Shown here: one piece after another, positions 55,681-64,000 of the stretch
Position numbering within the stretch: the first letter of the stretch is position 1
Layout of the letters: each line of letters begins with the position of its first letter
Translations under genes and position numbers: made by a program
Assembly (NCBI RefSeq): GCF_009687865.1
Contig: NZ_BLAE01000053.1
Location: 20,814 to 84,813, forward strand
Origin: Acrocarpospora macrocephala
Lineage (GTDB): Bacteria; Actinomycetota; Actinomycetes; Streptosporangiales; Streptosporangiaceae
Length of the DNA stretch: 64,000 bases
Reading direction: 5' to 3'
The notes under the pieces: model-generated
What the model saw: only the letters and a program-made list of their open reading frames with translations
What the model was told of the DNA's origin: nothing
Database searches by the model: none

Positions 55681-56589
55681 CTAGCAGTCGCGGATGACGA
55701 CGCCGTTGTTGTCCTTGGCCTCGTCGTTGCCCCAGCGGGTCAGGTAGTAGGCGGAGACGTACTGGTTCTGCCAGGGGCTGCCGCTGTCCAGGTCGGTCTT
55801 CAGCCACCAGTGGTTGTAGGCGCTGCCGACCTGCACGATCGGGCCCCAGACCTTGCAGAACACGTAGTTGGTGCCCGCGTTCAGGGTGCCGGTGCGGGTG
55901 CCGCCGGGGGTGGAGTAGCCGGGGGCGGCGGCGAAGGTGTCGACGTAGTACTTGGCCGGCGGGGGCGGGGGCTGGGTGCCGCCGCAGCTGTTCACGTTGC
56001 GGTAGGTCTGGTTGTTGGCGGTGCCGTAGGTGGCGCCGTTGAACACCTGGGAGACCCGCTCGGTGCCCGCCGCGCCCCAGCTGGCCACGCCGTCGCCGTT
56101 GCTGTCGAAGGCCTGCTCGAAGTGGAGGTGCGGGTGGTTGTTGGAAGTCGGCCCGGTTCGCCCGACGGCGCCGATGACCTGGCCCTTGGAGACGACGGCG
56201 CCGACGCCGACGGCCCGTGACTGGAGGTGGATGCCGGTGGTGAACCAGCCGCCGCCGTGGTCGATCTGGATCATGTTGCCGGCGTTGGAGTGGAAGAACG
56301 ACTGCACGACCCGGCCGGCGGCGGCGGCCACGAACGGCGCGCCCTCGGTGCCGACCTGGTTGGGCTCCTTGACCATGTCGAGGGCGGGGGAGTGCGCCCA
56401 GGTGTCCAGCCGCCACTGCTGGCCACAGGGGAAGGGGAGCTGGAAGTCGGGGCGGGCGGCCATGGCGACCTTGGCGCTGGCGGAGGCTGCCGTGTGGGTG
56501 GCGATGGGCAGTGCCGCCGCGGCCAGGGTGAGCGCGAGCAGGACGGACCGGCCGAATGCCGGGCGGCGGAGCAGGGAGAGAGCTGACAT
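55681..56589 (-). CDS. Secreted M23 metallopeptidase with C-terminal SH3-like domain
   Basis: 302-residue exported protein. Signal peptide with RRPAFGRSVLLALTLAAAALPIA and AXA-type cleavage near 40. LysM-less M23/LytM domain: AHSPALDMV (zinc ligands His, Asp), VGRTGPTSNNHPHLHFEQAF (HxH). Members cut peptidoglycan cross-links; this one has normal metal ligands. After a Pro-rich linker comes a C-terminal domain (from KYYVDTFAAAPGYSTPGG to DNNGVVIRDC) like that of the next upstream gene, probably a wall-binding SH3-like domain. ATG at 56587-56589 follows GGAAGGAAAG. Confidence 0.9.
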   Translation of the reverse strand: MSALSLLRRPAFGRSVLLALTLAAAALPIATHTAASASAKVAMAARPDFQLPFPCGQQWRLDTWAHSPALDMVKEPNQVGTEGAPFVAAAAGRVVQSFFHSNAGNMIQIDHGGGWFTTGIHLQSRAVGVGAVVSKGQVIGAVGRTGPTSNNHPHLHFEQAFDSNGDGVASWGAAGTERVSQVFNGATYGTANNQTYRNVNSCGGTQPPPPPAKYYVDTFAAAPGYSTPGGTRTGTLNAGTNYVFCKVWGPIVQVGSAYNHWWLKTDLDSGSPWQNQYVSAYYLTRWGNDEAKDNNGVVIRDC

Positions 56590-56674
56590 CGGGATTCTTT
56601 CCTTCCAGATTAATTCAACAAAGCGTGAATTTTTGGGGGCGTGACTGGTACGAGAGGTGGTGCTGGGGAGGGGT

Positions 56675-57022
56675 TCAGCAGTAGGGGAGGCTCCTGGAGA
56701 CCACGTCCCAGTTGTCGACATAGAGGGCGGGGATGAAGACGCGGTCCGCGCCGAGGTCGGTCATGACCCACCAATTGCTGACATAGCCGCCCAGGATGAC
56801 GGTGGCGCCCGTGGTCTGGCAGTAGACGAGGTGTGAGCCTCGCTTGACGATGCCGACCGGGCGGCAGGTGGGGGTGTCGTTCAGGCAGGGGCGGGGGCGT
56901 CCGGGTGCGTCGGCGTACGTGGTGACGTACGGGCCGGGTAGGGCTTGAGCGGCCGAGGGGAGCACGGCCGCCGCGCAGAAGGCGAGCGCCGCGATGAGCA
57001 CGAGCCGGGCGGTTGTCCGCAT
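56675..57022 (-). CDS. Small secreted SH3-like protein
   Basis: 115-residue exported protein: signal peptide MRTTARLVLIAALAFCAAAVLPSAAQA and a single domain (PYVTTYADAPGRPRPCL, then IVKRGSHLVYCQTTG and GGYVSNWWVMTDLG) with four Cys, resembling the C-terminal domain of the M23 peptidase encoded 85 bp downstream. ATG 57020-57022 follows GGAGG with 6-bp spacing. Possibly a wall-binding partner or inhibitor of the peptidase. Confidence 0.85.
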   Translation of the reverse strand: MRTTARLVLIAALAFCAAAVLPSAAQALPGPYVTTYADAPGRPRPCLNDTPTCRPVGIVKRGSHLVYCQTTGATVILGGYVSNWWVMTDLGADRVFIPALYVDNWDVVSRSLPYC

Positions 57023-57206
57023 TGAGTCCTCCTCGTGACTCGTCGGGGTGTTGACCGAAATCAAGCACGCGGTGGGCGGTGGACGTCAGGGGGTAACCGC
57101 CCAGAACCGTTCTGAACGGCGTTCTCCCAGGTGGGGGGCTTGGTTCAGAATCGGTTGATTCTGGGTTACGCGCCCGGCATGATGACCGTGCCGAAACGGA
57201 GGTCCC

Positions 57207-58079
57207 ATGGCCGTCAGTGACGATCCGCCTCCGCCCACCCCGGAGGGCGCGGCCGGCTGGCCCGAGTTCACCGAGAAACTCCGCGAGTTACACGCGTGGT
57301 GCGGTCGCCCCAAATACGCGACCTTGTCGAAGAACTCCGGCCTCGCGCCGTCGGCGATCTCCAACCTGATCGGCCGCAACCCGCTCAGCCGCCCGCCGGA
57401 AGCCGCGACCCTGCGCTTCGTCGAGGCCTGCCTGACCCACGGCGGACGCTCCCCGAAGACGATCCAGGACCAGACCCGCCGCTGGCACGCGGCCTGGTCC
57501 GCCCTGGCCAACCAGGAAACCGCCCCCGCCCCCGCTCCTCGTCCGGTACGGCAACGCCAACGCCAGCCCATCGGCGTGGTCGTGGTCGCCGTCGCCTTCG
57601 GATTGGCGGGTTCGCTCTGGGGGTTGACCCGATCTTCCGCCGAGGTGCCGTTCGTCAACACGGCCGCGCCGCCCGGGGACGCGGTGCCCCGATGCGCGCC
57701 CACCGCGACGACGATTACCGACGCCCGGCAGGGACAGACCTGGAGCGGCCTGTACGAATGTCCGAACACCCCGGGCGCGGACGTGTACGAATTCCCGCGC
57801 GCCGGGGTCATCGTCGGCCAGTTGGAGTCCAATCCGAGCTGGTTCGTGTGCTGGGCCAAGGGCGAACGGCATCAGGGCGGAAACGACATCTGGTACTACA
57901 CCCAGGGCGATCATTCGGCCGGGAAGCGAGAGCTGGAGGCATGGGGATATGTCCCGGGGTTCATGCTGGACACCGAGCTCGATCCCGATCCCGGCCTTAC
58001 CCGCCAATGCGGCTTTATCGAAGGGGTTCGGGGGGAGTCTTCCGCTGGGGCGCAGCGAGTTGTCGGTCGGCGGCAATAA
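57207..58079 (+). CDS. Membrane-spanning HTH-like protein with external SH3-like domain
   Basis: 290 residues. N-terminal cytoplasmic part (20-70) has a helix-turn-helix-like WPEFTEKLRELHAWCG and TLSKNSGLAPSAISNLIGRN. One membrane helix (IGVVVVAVAFGLAGSLWGL, about 122-140). External part with Cys pairs and an SH3-like pattern (LYECPNTPGADVYEFPRAGVIVGQL to WYYTQGDHSAGKRELEAWGYVPGFML), akin to the domains of the two divergent secreted proteins. It may bind a wall ligand outside and DNA or a partner inside. Start ATG 57207 after GGAGG. Confidence 0.82.
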   Translation: MAVSDDPPPPTPEGAAGWPEFTEKLRELHAWCGRPKYATLSKNSGLAPSAISNLIGRNPLSRPPEAATLRFVEACLTHGGRSPKTIQDQTRRWHAAWSALANQETAPAPAPRPVRQRQRQPIGVVVVAVAFGLAGSLWGLTRSSAEVPFVNTAAPPGDAVPRCAPTATTITDARQGQTWSGLYECPNTPGADVYEFPRAGVIVGQLESNPSWFVCWAKGERHQGGNDIWYYTQGDHSAGKRELEAWGYVPGFMLDTELDPDPGLTRQCGFIEGVRGESSAGAQRVVGRRQ

Positions 58080-58088
58080 CCTAGGGGA

Positions 58089-60299
58089 GTGTCGAGCCTC
58101 GTAACCCATCCCTTGCTAGACGGCCTCAATCCCCAGCAGCGGGAGGCCGTGATTCATCAGGGCGGGCCCCTGCTGATCGTCGCGGGGGCCGGGTCGGGGA
58201 AGACGCGGGTGCTCACGCATCGCATCGCGTATCTGCTGGCGGAGCGGCATGTGCATCCGGGGGAGATCCTGGCGATCACCTTTACCAACAAGGCCGCCAA
58301 GGAGATGAAGGACCGGGTCGACAAGCTGGTCGGGCCGCGGTCCAAGGCGATGTGGGTGATGACGTTCCACAGCGCGTGCGTGCGGATCCTGCGGCGCGAG
58401 GCCAAGCGGCTGGACCTGCCGTCCAGTTTCTCGATCTATGATCAGGCCGACTCGCAGCGGCTGATGGCGATGGTGTGCCGGGAGCTGGACCTCGATCCGA
58501 AGAAGTATCCGCCGCGGTCGTTCTCGGCGCAGGTGAGCAACCTCAAGAACGAGCTGGTCGATTACGACACGGCGGCGGACAAGGCGCAGACGCATCTGGA
58601 GAAGCAGATCGCGGAGGCGTACAAGCTGTATCAGCGGCGGCTCGTCGAGGCCGGGGCGATGGACTTCGACGACCTGATCATGAACACGGTGGCGTTGTTC
58701 CAGCTGTTCCCGGATGTGGCCGAGCATTACCGACGGCGGTTCCGGCATGTCATGGTGGACGAGTATCAGGACACCAACCACGCGCAGTACACGCTGGTCA
58801 AAGAGCTGGTGGGGACGCGGACCACGGATGTGGACGGGGAGCCGGTGGAGCCCGCCGAGCTGGTCGTGGTCGGGGACGCGGATCAGTCGATCTACGCGTT
58901 CCGGGGGGCCACGATCCGGAACATCCTGGAGTTCGAGCGGGATTATCCGCTGGCCAAGACGATCCTGCTGGAGCAGAACTACCGGTCGACGCAGACGATT
59001 CTGAACGCCGCGAATGCGGTGATCTCCCGGAACGCCAGTCGTAAGCCCAAGAATCTCTGGTCGGATCAGGGTGCCGGGCCCAAGATCGTGGCGTATGTGG
59101 CGGACAACGAGCACGATGAGGCGATGTTCGTCGCGCAGGAGGTCGATCGGCTGCACGACGAGGAGGAGATCACGCCGGGGCAGGTGGCGGTGTTCTACCG
59201 GACCAACTCGGCGTCCCGGGTGTTCGAGGAGATTTTCATCAGGACCGGGCTGCCGTACAAGGTGGTCGGGGGGGTTCGGTTCTACGAGCGTAAAGAGGTC
59301 AAGGATCTGCTGGCGTACCTGCGGGTGCTGGCGAATCCCGGCGATACCGTGTCGTTGCGTCGCATTCTCAATGTGCCCAAGCGGGGGATCGGGGATCGGG
59401 CCGAGGCGACCATCGAGGCGTTCGCGGGGCGGGAGCGGATCAGCTTCTGGGAGGCGCTGCGCCGGGCCGACGAGGCGCCCACGCTGGCCACCCGGTCGCT
59501 GAACGCGATCAAGGAGTTCATCGTCATGCTCGACGACCTGCGGGCGAAGGAGCTGCCGCTCTCCGATCTGGCCGAAGAGGTGCTCGCCGGGACCGGCTAC
59601 CGGACCGAGCTGGAGACCTCGGGTGATCCGCAGGATGAGAGTCGGCTGGAGAACCTGAACGAGCTCATCTCGGTGGCCGCCGAGTTCGAGGGGGCCAATC
59701 CGGAGGGCACGCTGGTCGACTTCCTGGAGCAGGTCTCGCTGGTCGCCGACGCCGACCAGATCCCTGAAGGTGAGGACCACGGCGGCGTGGTCACCCTGAT
59801 GACCCTGCACACCGCCAAGGGCCTGGAGTTCCCGGTCGTCTTTCTGACCGCGCTGGAGGACGGCGTCTTCCCGCACATGCGCTCTCTGAGCGACCCGAAG
59901 GAACTCGAAGAGGAACGCCGCCTCGCCTACGTCGGCATCACCCGAGCCGAACAGCGCCTCTACCTCTCCCGCGCGGCCGTCCGCACTTCCTGGGGCGCCC
60001 CCTCCTTCAACCCCGCCTCCCGTTTCCTCGGCGAAGTCCCCCAAGACTTGATCGACTGGCGCAACGACCCCAAGAAGAACGCCTGGCGCGCCGCCACCGC
60101 CCGCACCTCCCCCGCCAAACCCTCCGACCGCAACATCCCCAACCTCAACCCCGGCGACCGCGTCACCCACGACTCCTTCGGCCTCGGCACCGTCATCTCC
60201 ATAGAGGGCAAGGACGGCAAAACCAGCGCCAAAATCGACTTCGGCTCCTCCGGCCAGAAGACCTTGATCCTCGCGTACGCCAAACTCGAAAAGCTGTGA
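58089..60299 (+). CDS. pcrA: ATP-dependent DNA helicase UvrD/PcrA
   Basis: 736-residue SF1A helicase of DNA repair and plasmid replication. Q-motif LNPQQREAV, Walker A GAGSGKT (33-39), motif Ia ITFTNKAAKEMKDRV, motif II VMVDEYQDTNHAQY, motif III VVGDADQSIYAFRGA, motif IV QNYRSTQTIL, motif V VVTLMTLHTAKGLEFPVVFL and motif VI YVGITRAEQRLYLSRA. C-terminal Tudor-like DSFGLGTVISIEGKDGKTSAKIDF. Start GTG at 58089. The 3' part from about 59900 is strikingly C-rich in codon choice. Confidence 0.97.
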   Translation: MSSLVTHPLLDGLNPQQREAVIHQGGPLLIVAGAGSGKTRVLTHRIAYLLAERHVHPGEILAITFTNKAAKEMKDRVDKLVGPRSKAMWVMTFHSACVRILRREAKRLDLPSSFSIYDQADSQRLMAMVCRELDLDPKKYPPRSFSAQVSNLKNELVDYDTAADKAQTHLEKQIAEAYKLYQRRLVEAGAMDFDDLIMNTVALFQLFPDVAEHYRRRFRHVMVDEYQDTNHAQYTLVKELVGTRTTDVDGEPVEPAELVVVGDADQSIYAFRGATIRNILEFERDYPLAKTILLEQNYRSTQTILNAANAVISRNASRKPKNLWSDQGAGPKIVAYVADNEHDEAMFVAQEVDRLHDEEEITPGQVAVFYRTNSASRVFEEIFIRTGLPYKVVGGVRFYERKEVKDLLAYLRVLANPGDTVSLRRILNVPKRGIGDRAEATIEAFAGRERISFWEALRRADEAPTLATRSLNAIKEFIVMLDDLRAKELPLSDLAEEVLAGTGYRTELETSGDPQDESRLENLNELISVAAEFEGANPEGTLVDFLEQVSLVADADQIPEGEDHGGVVTLMTLHTAKGLEFPVVFLTALEDGVFPHMRSLSDPKELEEERRLAYVGITRAEQRLYLSRAAVRTSWGAPSFNPASRFLGEVPQDLIDWRNDPKKNAWRAATARTSPAKPSDRNIPNLNPGDRVTHDSFGLGTVISIEGKDGKTSAKIDFGSSGQKTLILAYAKLEKL

Positions 60300-60414
60300 T
60301 CCCACAGCGATCAAGCGAGGGCTAGGTCGCCGGTAGGTCAGGGTGATGCTGCTTGCTGGTCGTATGTGTGGGCGAGGCCAGCAGTGGGGGTGTGGCCGTA
60401 TGTACAGTGCGGGC

Positions 60415-60819
60415 ATGGAATCCAGGATTCGGGTGGTTGTTGGCAAGCCGGGGCTTGATGGTCATGACCGCGGTGTGAAGGTTGTCGCTCGGGCGTTGCG
60501 GGATGCCGGGATGGAGGTCATCTATACCGGGTTGCATCAGACGCCTGAGCAGATCGTGCAGACCGCGATTCAGGAGGACGCGGCCGCGATCGGGCTGTCG
60601 ATCCTGTCGGGGGCGCATATGACGCTCTTCGCGCGAGTCCTGGAGGTGCTTCGCGAGCAGCACGCGGAGGACATTGTGGTGTTCGGCGGGGGGATCATTC
60701 CGGATGAGGACATTCCGGAGCTGCAGCGCCTGGGGGTGGCCCAGATCTTCACTCCAGGCGCGACCACAGAGGAGATCGTCGACTGGGTGCGGGCCGCCAT
60801 CCCGCAAGCCGCGCGGTAG
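60415..60819 (+). CDS. Cobalamin-binding domain protein (methylmalonyl-CoA mutase small-domain type)
   Basis: 134-residue stand-alone B12-binding domain, homologous to the C-terminal part of methylmalonyl-CoA mutase. It starts [20 protein letters not shown], with the DxHxxG motif (Asp-Gly-His-Asp-Arg-Gly) that gives the lower axial His to cobalamin, then [11 protein letters not shown] and [16 protein letters not shown]. The catalytic barrel subunit is not next to it and would be elsewhere; mutases with split subunits are known. Start chosen at the ATG in GGGCATGGAA for family length; the ribosome site is weak. Confidence 0.9.
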   Translation: MESRIRVVVGKPGLDGHDRGVKVVARALRDAGMEVIYTGLHQTPEQIVQTAIQEDAAAIGLSILSGAHMTLFARVLEVLREQHAEDIVVFGGGIIPDEDIPELQRLGVAQIFTPGATTEEIVDWVRAAIPQAAR

Positions 60820-61004
60820 CGAACTGGAGGGTTTTGGGCAGTTTGTAAGACCCTGCCGTAATCGGAGAGCCTTGGCAAGGGTTCAAGCGCACCCCATGAC
60901 AGGGCCACACAGGAGCTGGGGCTAGGCTTCTTGCGCGGAAAAGCCAGGCCGGATGAAGCCGTCTGGCCGCTGACATCTAGGCGACATCAAAGGGACGGAC
61001 CCTC

Positions 61005-62186
61005 GTGGACCTGTTCGAACATCAGGCGAAGGAGCTCTTCGCGGAGTACGGCATCCCGGTGCCGCGCGGAATTGTCGCGCACACCGCGGAGGAGGCGCGC
61101 GCGGCGGCCGAGCAGCTGACCGGGCGTGTGGTCGTCAAGGCCCAGGTCAAGACCGGGGGCCGGGGTAAGGCCGGAGGCGTGAAGGTGGCCGATGACGCCG
61201 CCGACGCCGAAAAGAAGGCGGGCCAGATCCTCGGGATGGACATCAAGGGCCACACGGTCCACAAGGTCCTGATCGAGGAGGCGAGCGATATCGCGGAGGA
61301 GTACTACTTCTCCTTCCTGCTCGACCGGGCGAACCGCACATTCCTCGCGATCTGCTCCGCTGCTGGCGGGATGGACATCGAAGAGGTCGCGCACACCGCG
61401 CCGGAGAAGGTGGCGAAGATCCCGGTCAGCCCGATCACCGGGGTGGACCTGGCGAAGGCCCGCGAGATCGCGAAGGCGGGCGGGCTGCCGGAGCGGTCGC
61501 TGGACGGGGCGGCCGCGCTGATCGAGAAGATCTGGGCCGTCTTCGTGGACGAGGACGCCTCCCTGGTCGAGGTGAACCCGCTCATTCTGGCCGCCGACGG
61601 GCAGGTCAAGGCGCTGGACGGCAAGGTCACGCTGGACGAGAACGCCGAGTTCCGCCAGAAGGAGCACGAAGCCTACGTGGACAAGGCGGCCGAGGATCCG
61701 CTGGAGGCACGGGCCAAGGAGAAGAACCTCAACTACGTCAAGCTGGATGGTTCCGTCGGGATCATCGGCAACGGCGCGGGGCTGGTCATGTCCACGCTGG
61801 ACGTCGTCGCGTACGCGGGCGAGTCGGTTTCCGGCCGGCCCAAGCCGGCCAACTTCCTGGACATCGGCGGTGGCGCGTCGGCTGAGGTGATGGCGAACGG
61901 GCTGGAGATCATTCTGTCCGACCCGGCGGTCAAGTCGGTGTTCGTCAACGTGTTCGGCGGGATCACCGCCTGCGACGCGGTCGCCAATGGCATCGTGTCG
62001 GCGTTCAAGCTGCTCGGGGACCGCGGCGAGCACGTGACCCGGCCGCTGGTCGTCCGGCTGGACGGCAACAACGCGGCGCTGGGCCGCGACATCCTGCAGG
62101 GCGCCGGGCTGCCCGGCGTGGAACTGGTCGACACGATGGACGAGGCGGCCAAGCGGGCCGCCGAACTCGCTGCGGTAGGTGCGTAA
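61005..62186 (+). CDS. sucC: Succinyl-CoA synthetase beta subunit
   Basis: 393-residue ATP-grasp subunit (nucleotide specificity not read) of the TCA-cycle enzyme converting succinyl-CoA to succinate. [22 protein letters not shown] at the start (GTG), ATP-grasp [25 protein letters not shown]-type metal site in [16 protein letters not shown], and the C-terminal CoA-ligase domain with [15 protein letters not shown] and [22 protein letters not shown] precedes the GTG. Followed by sucD with one-base overlap (TAATG). Confidence 0.98.
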   Translation: MDLFEHQAKELFAEYGIPVPRGIVAHTAEEARAAAEQLTGRVVVKAQVKTGGRGKAGGVKVADDAADAEKKAGQILGMDIKGHTVHKVLIEEASDIAEEYYFSFLLDRANRTFLAICSAAGGMDIEEVAHTAPEKVAKIPVSPITGVDLAKAREIAKAGGLPERSLDGAAALIEKIWAVFVDEDASLVEVNPLILAADGQVKALDGKVTLDENAEFRQKEHEAYVDKAAEDPLEARAKEKNLNYVKLDGSVGIIGNGAGLVMSTLDVVAYAGESVSGRPKPANFLDIGGGASAEVMANGLEIILSDPAVKSVFVNVFGGITACDAVANGIVSAFKLLGDRGEHVTRPLVVRLDGNNAALGRDILQGAGLPGVELVDTMDEAAKRAAELAAVGA

Positions 62187-63061
62187 TGGCGATCTGGCTC
62201 ACCGAGAACAGCAAGATCATCGTGCAGGGCATCACCGGGTCGGAGGGCACCAAGCACACGCTGCGCATGCTCGCCTCCGGTGCCAAGGTCGTCGGCGGGG
62301 TGAACCCGCGCAAGGCCGGGACCGTGCACGAGGGCCTGCCCGTCTTCGCCACGGTCGCCGAGGCGATGGCGGCCACCGGCGCCGACGTCAGCGTCATCTT
62401 CGTGCCGCCGGCGTTCACCAAGGACGCCGTCAGGGAAGCCATCGACGCGGGCATCCCGCTGGCCGTCGTGATCACCGAGGGCGTCCCGATCCACGACACG
62501 ACCGAGTTCTGGGCGTACGCGGTGTCCAAGGGCAACAAGACTCGGATCATCGGCCCGAACTGCCCGGGAATCGCCTCCCCGGGCGCGTCCAACGCGGGCA
62601 TCATCCCGGCCGACATCACTACGCCCGGCCGCATCGGCCTGGTCTCCAAGTCCGGCACGCTGACCTACCAGCTCATGTACGAGCTGCGCGACTTCGGCTT
62701 CTCCACCGCCGTGGGCATCGGGGGCGACCCGGTGATCGGGACCACCCACATCGACGCGCTCCAGGCCTTCCAGGAGGACCCGGGCACCGACGCCATCGTG
62801 ATGATCGGCGAGATCGGGGGCGACGCCGAGGAACGCGCCGCCGCCTACATCGAGCAGCACGTCTCCAAGCCGGTCGTGGCCTACGTGGCGGGCTTCACCG
62901 CCCCGGAGGGCAAGACCATGGGCCACGCGGGCGCGATCGTCTCCGGCTCGGCCGGAACCGCCCAGGCCAAGAAGGAAGCCCTGGAAAAGGTCGGTGTCCG
63001 CGTCGGCAAGACCCCCAGCGAAACCGCCCGCCTCATGCGCGAGGTCATGCAGACCCGCTGA
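62186..63061 (+). CDS. sucD: Succinyl-CoA synthetase alpha subunit
   Basis: 291-residue CoA-binding subunit. [31 protein letters not shown] (CoA site), [12 protein letters not shown] and the phosphohistidine loop GHAGAIVSG with His247. Start ATG overlaps the sucC stop by one base. Ends 13 bp before a strong terminator. Confidence 0.98.
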   Translation: MAIWLTENSKIIVQGITGSEGTKHTLRMLASGAKVVGGVNPRKAGTVHEGLPVFATVAEAMAATGADVSVIFVPPAFTKDAVREAIDAGIPLAVVITEGVPIHDTTEFWAYAVSKGNKTRIIGPNCPGIASPGASNAGIIPADITTPGRIGLVSKSGTLTYQLMYELRDFGFSTAVGIGGDPVIGTTHIDALQAFQEDPGTDAIVMIGEIGGDAEERAAAYIEQHVSKPVVAYVAGFTAPEGKTMGHAGAIVSGSAGTAQAKKEALEKVGVRVGKTPSETARLMREVMQTR

Positions 63062-63074
63062 CTCACGCACCAAT

Positions 63075-63109
63075 CCTTGGTGCCGGTCCTCACCACACCG
63101 GCACCAAGG
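63075..63109 (+). terminator. Terminator after sucD
   Basis: CCTTGGTGCCGGT (63075-63087) pairs perfectly with ACCGGCACCAAGG (63097-63109) around a 9-nt loop, followed by GCGTTTATG. It closes the sucCD operon. Confidence 0.88.
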
Positions 63110-63132
63110 GCGTTTATGCCTCCGGGCTTACC

Positions 63133-63210
63133 GGGTTACTCCCACCCAGCCCGTTTGTTCCCCTCGGGCTCCGCCCGTCCCCGCCAGCGCCGTGGTCGCC
63201 GGAATGAAGC
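63133..63210 (+). repeat. Dispersed intergenic repeat, copy 2
   Basis: GGGTTACTCCCACCC, CCGTTTGTTCCCCT, the hairpin CGGGCTCCGCCCG, CCCCGCCAGCGCCGTGG and an end at AATGAAGC. Same block order as the copy between guaA and the acyltransferase gene and as the next copy 16 bp further on. Confidence 0.8.
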
Positions 63211-63477
63211 GGCAGTTTGATCCGCGTGGTTCTCCCACCCGCTCAGCCCTTCGTTTTTCCTCGGGCTCCGCCCTGCCCCGCCAACGCCGTGGCACTCGCA
63301 CGAAAGCCTTGGCGCGGGGGTTGTCCCACCCGCCCTGGGGGCGTCCTCATAGTCGGGGTCGGTGAGAGCGACCGGTCCCTGTGCGGTGAACGCGTCCACA
63401 GGACCGTGGATGCCGTGCTCGCAGCCGTGTTCACAGCCGTGCTCGAACTCGCGGCGATGCGATGGCGATCGGCTCAT
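63136..63477 (-). CDS. Possible small Cys/His-rich protein
   Basis: 113-codon frame. The first half has high third-position GC and an unusual repeat EHGCEHGCEHGIHG (possible metal ligands) followed by VDAFTAQGPVALTDPDYEDAP; the second half reads antisense through the two intergenic repeats and is thus suspicious. ATG 63475-63477 lacks a clear ribosome site. A real short gene extended into repeats, or chance. Confidence 0.35.
   Translation of the reverse strand: MSRSPSHRREFEHGCEHGCEHGIHGPVDAFTAQGPVALTDPDYEDAPRAGGTTPAPRLSCECHGVGGAGRSPRKNEGLSGWENHADQTAASFRRPRRWRGRAEPEGNKRAGWE
63226..63307 (+). repeat. Dispersed intergenic repeat, copy 3
   Basis: GTGGTTCTCCCACCC, CTTCGTTTTTCCT, CGGGCTCCGCCCTG, CCCCGCCAACGCCGTGG and an end at CACGAAAGC. 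One arm base of the central hairpin differs from copies 1 and 2. A possible fourth, truncated start (GGGTTGTCCCACCC) lies about 20 bp downstream. Confidence 0.8.
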
Positions 63478-63640
63478 GATCTTCTGTGGGCCCTGGTGAT
63501 CTTCTGTGGGTCACTGCCTGCTCGCCCGTGGTGATGGTCTGGCTGTGCTCGTGGGGTGCGGTTGTCCGGTGGCTGCCTGTGGGTGGGCCTGGTCGGTCCG
63601 GGGCGGGGCCGGGCACCGGGTCGGGTGCGCGGCCGGAGCC

Positions 63641-63985
63641 GAATGTGACGCCTCGGGCAATGCGGGGGTCGGGTGTGACACCCCGGGCGGGACCGGAGTG
63701 GGGTGCGATACCCCGGGCGATGTCGGCGTCGGATGCGACACTCCGGGCGGGGCTGAGGTTGGGTGCGACACCTCGGGCGGTGCCGGGGTTGGGTGTGGTG
63801 TTGGTGGAGCCCATGCCGGGGTCGGGTGTGATGCCCTGGGCGGGGCTGGGGGTTGGGTGCGATGCCTCAGGGGAGATCGGAGTCGGATGCGACCTCCCTG
63901 GGCGGGGCTGGGGTCGGGTGCGATGGTGGTGGGGGCCATGCCGTGCCGGGGTTGGCTGTGATGCCCCGGGCGGGGTTGGGGTGGG
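63641..63985 (+). repeat. 30-bp minisatellite
   Basis: Units of the type GGGTGTGACACCCCGGGCGG plus ten bases are spaced exactly 30 bp from 63641 to 63790 (five units), then continue with 33-, 30- and 31-bp and more irregular units to about 63985. Within the regular part plus-strand frame 2 reads VGCDTPGG(T/D)(G/V) and the minus strand reads Pro/Ser-rich PPGVSHPTP, but the later odd-length units break all frames. No gene is recognised in 63310-64000 apart from the doubtful one listed. Confidence 0.8.
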
Positions 63986-64000
63986 GGTTGTGGGTGTTTG

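Noticed and set aside
58116..60446. 776-codon minus-strand frame opposite pcrA
   Set aside because: PcrA has all helicase motifs in order on the plus strand; the antisense frame is Arg/His/Leu low complexity.
63641..63985. 30-bp repeats considered as CRISPR
   Set aside because: No spacers between units, and units drift in length and sequence; a minisatellite.

Overview
The window is a chromosomal segment of a high-GC actinomycete. I infer this from the strongly G/C-ending codons, GTG/TTG starts, translationally coupled genes, a CIRCE-controlled groES-groEL1 pair with a His-rich GroEL1 tail, the SigD-type sigma factor next to guaB and guaB3, DUF5319, glycerophosphotransferase/Stealth wall-polymer genes and form II cox genes. 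A Streptosporangiales-like organism (Streptosporangium/Nonomuraea/Actinomadura type) would fit, but this is an inference. The order groES, groEL1, SigD-type sigma, anti-sigma fragment, DUF5319, guaB, guaB3 and later guaA matches the conserved block known from mycobacteria (Rv3418c to Rv3396c).

Layout. 1-4242: partial ABC transporter ATPase, a long coiled-coil protein, a THUMP-like methyltransferase and a Uma2-type nuclease-fold protein. 4283-7868: promoter, CIRCE, groES, groEL1, ECF sigma factor, a 53-residue anti-sigma-like peptide and DUF5319. 7918-22304: LuxR-type regulator, a structured guaB leader, guaB and guaB3, nagA, glpD, a beta-propeller lipoprotein, a membrane Ser/Thr kinase and guaA. 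22506-36563: an envelope glycopolymer region holding an acyltransferase, a secreted deacetylase, two GT2/glycerophosphotransferase giants (one with an apparent deletion in its catalytic domain), a Stealth protein, a CDP-alcohol phosphatidyltransferase, two tandem sulfotransferases and a GT4. 36722-38444: TetR and a divergent SDR sharing a palindromic operator. 38396-40004: a VOC gene remnant abutting a 37-bp perfect palindromic promoter and an AAA ATPase with a nuclease-like tail, which I read as an inserted module. 40005-44494: a form II CO-dehydrogenase-like (molybdenum hydroxylase) operon. 44593-48651: a LiaF/PspC-like protein, a small membrane protein, and a divergent PspC-type histidine kinase with its response regulator. 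48679-58079: a GCS2-family ligase, a lipoprotein zinc peptidase, a CPBP protease, a DUF6461-like protein, a methyltransferase, a PIG-L deacetylase, and three neighbouring genes encoding exported or membrane proteins with similar SH3-like domains. 58089-63061: pcrA, a B12-binding protein, sucC and sucD. 63062-64000: repeats.

Functionally the window combines housekeeping functions (chaperonin, guanine nucleotide synthesis, TCA cycle, helicase) with envelope biology (glycopolymer synthesis and modification, wall hydrolase, envelope-stress signalling). The most notable items are the palindrome-driven ATPase module in a broken VOC gene, the anti-sigma peptide without a membrane anchor, mutually exclusive hairpins ahead of guaB, the sulfotransferase-containing glycopolymer region, a dispersed intergenic repeat in three copies, and a recurrent change from G-rich 5' ends to C-rich 3' ends within genes. 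No tRNA, rRNA, CRISPR array or insertion sequence was seen by eye.
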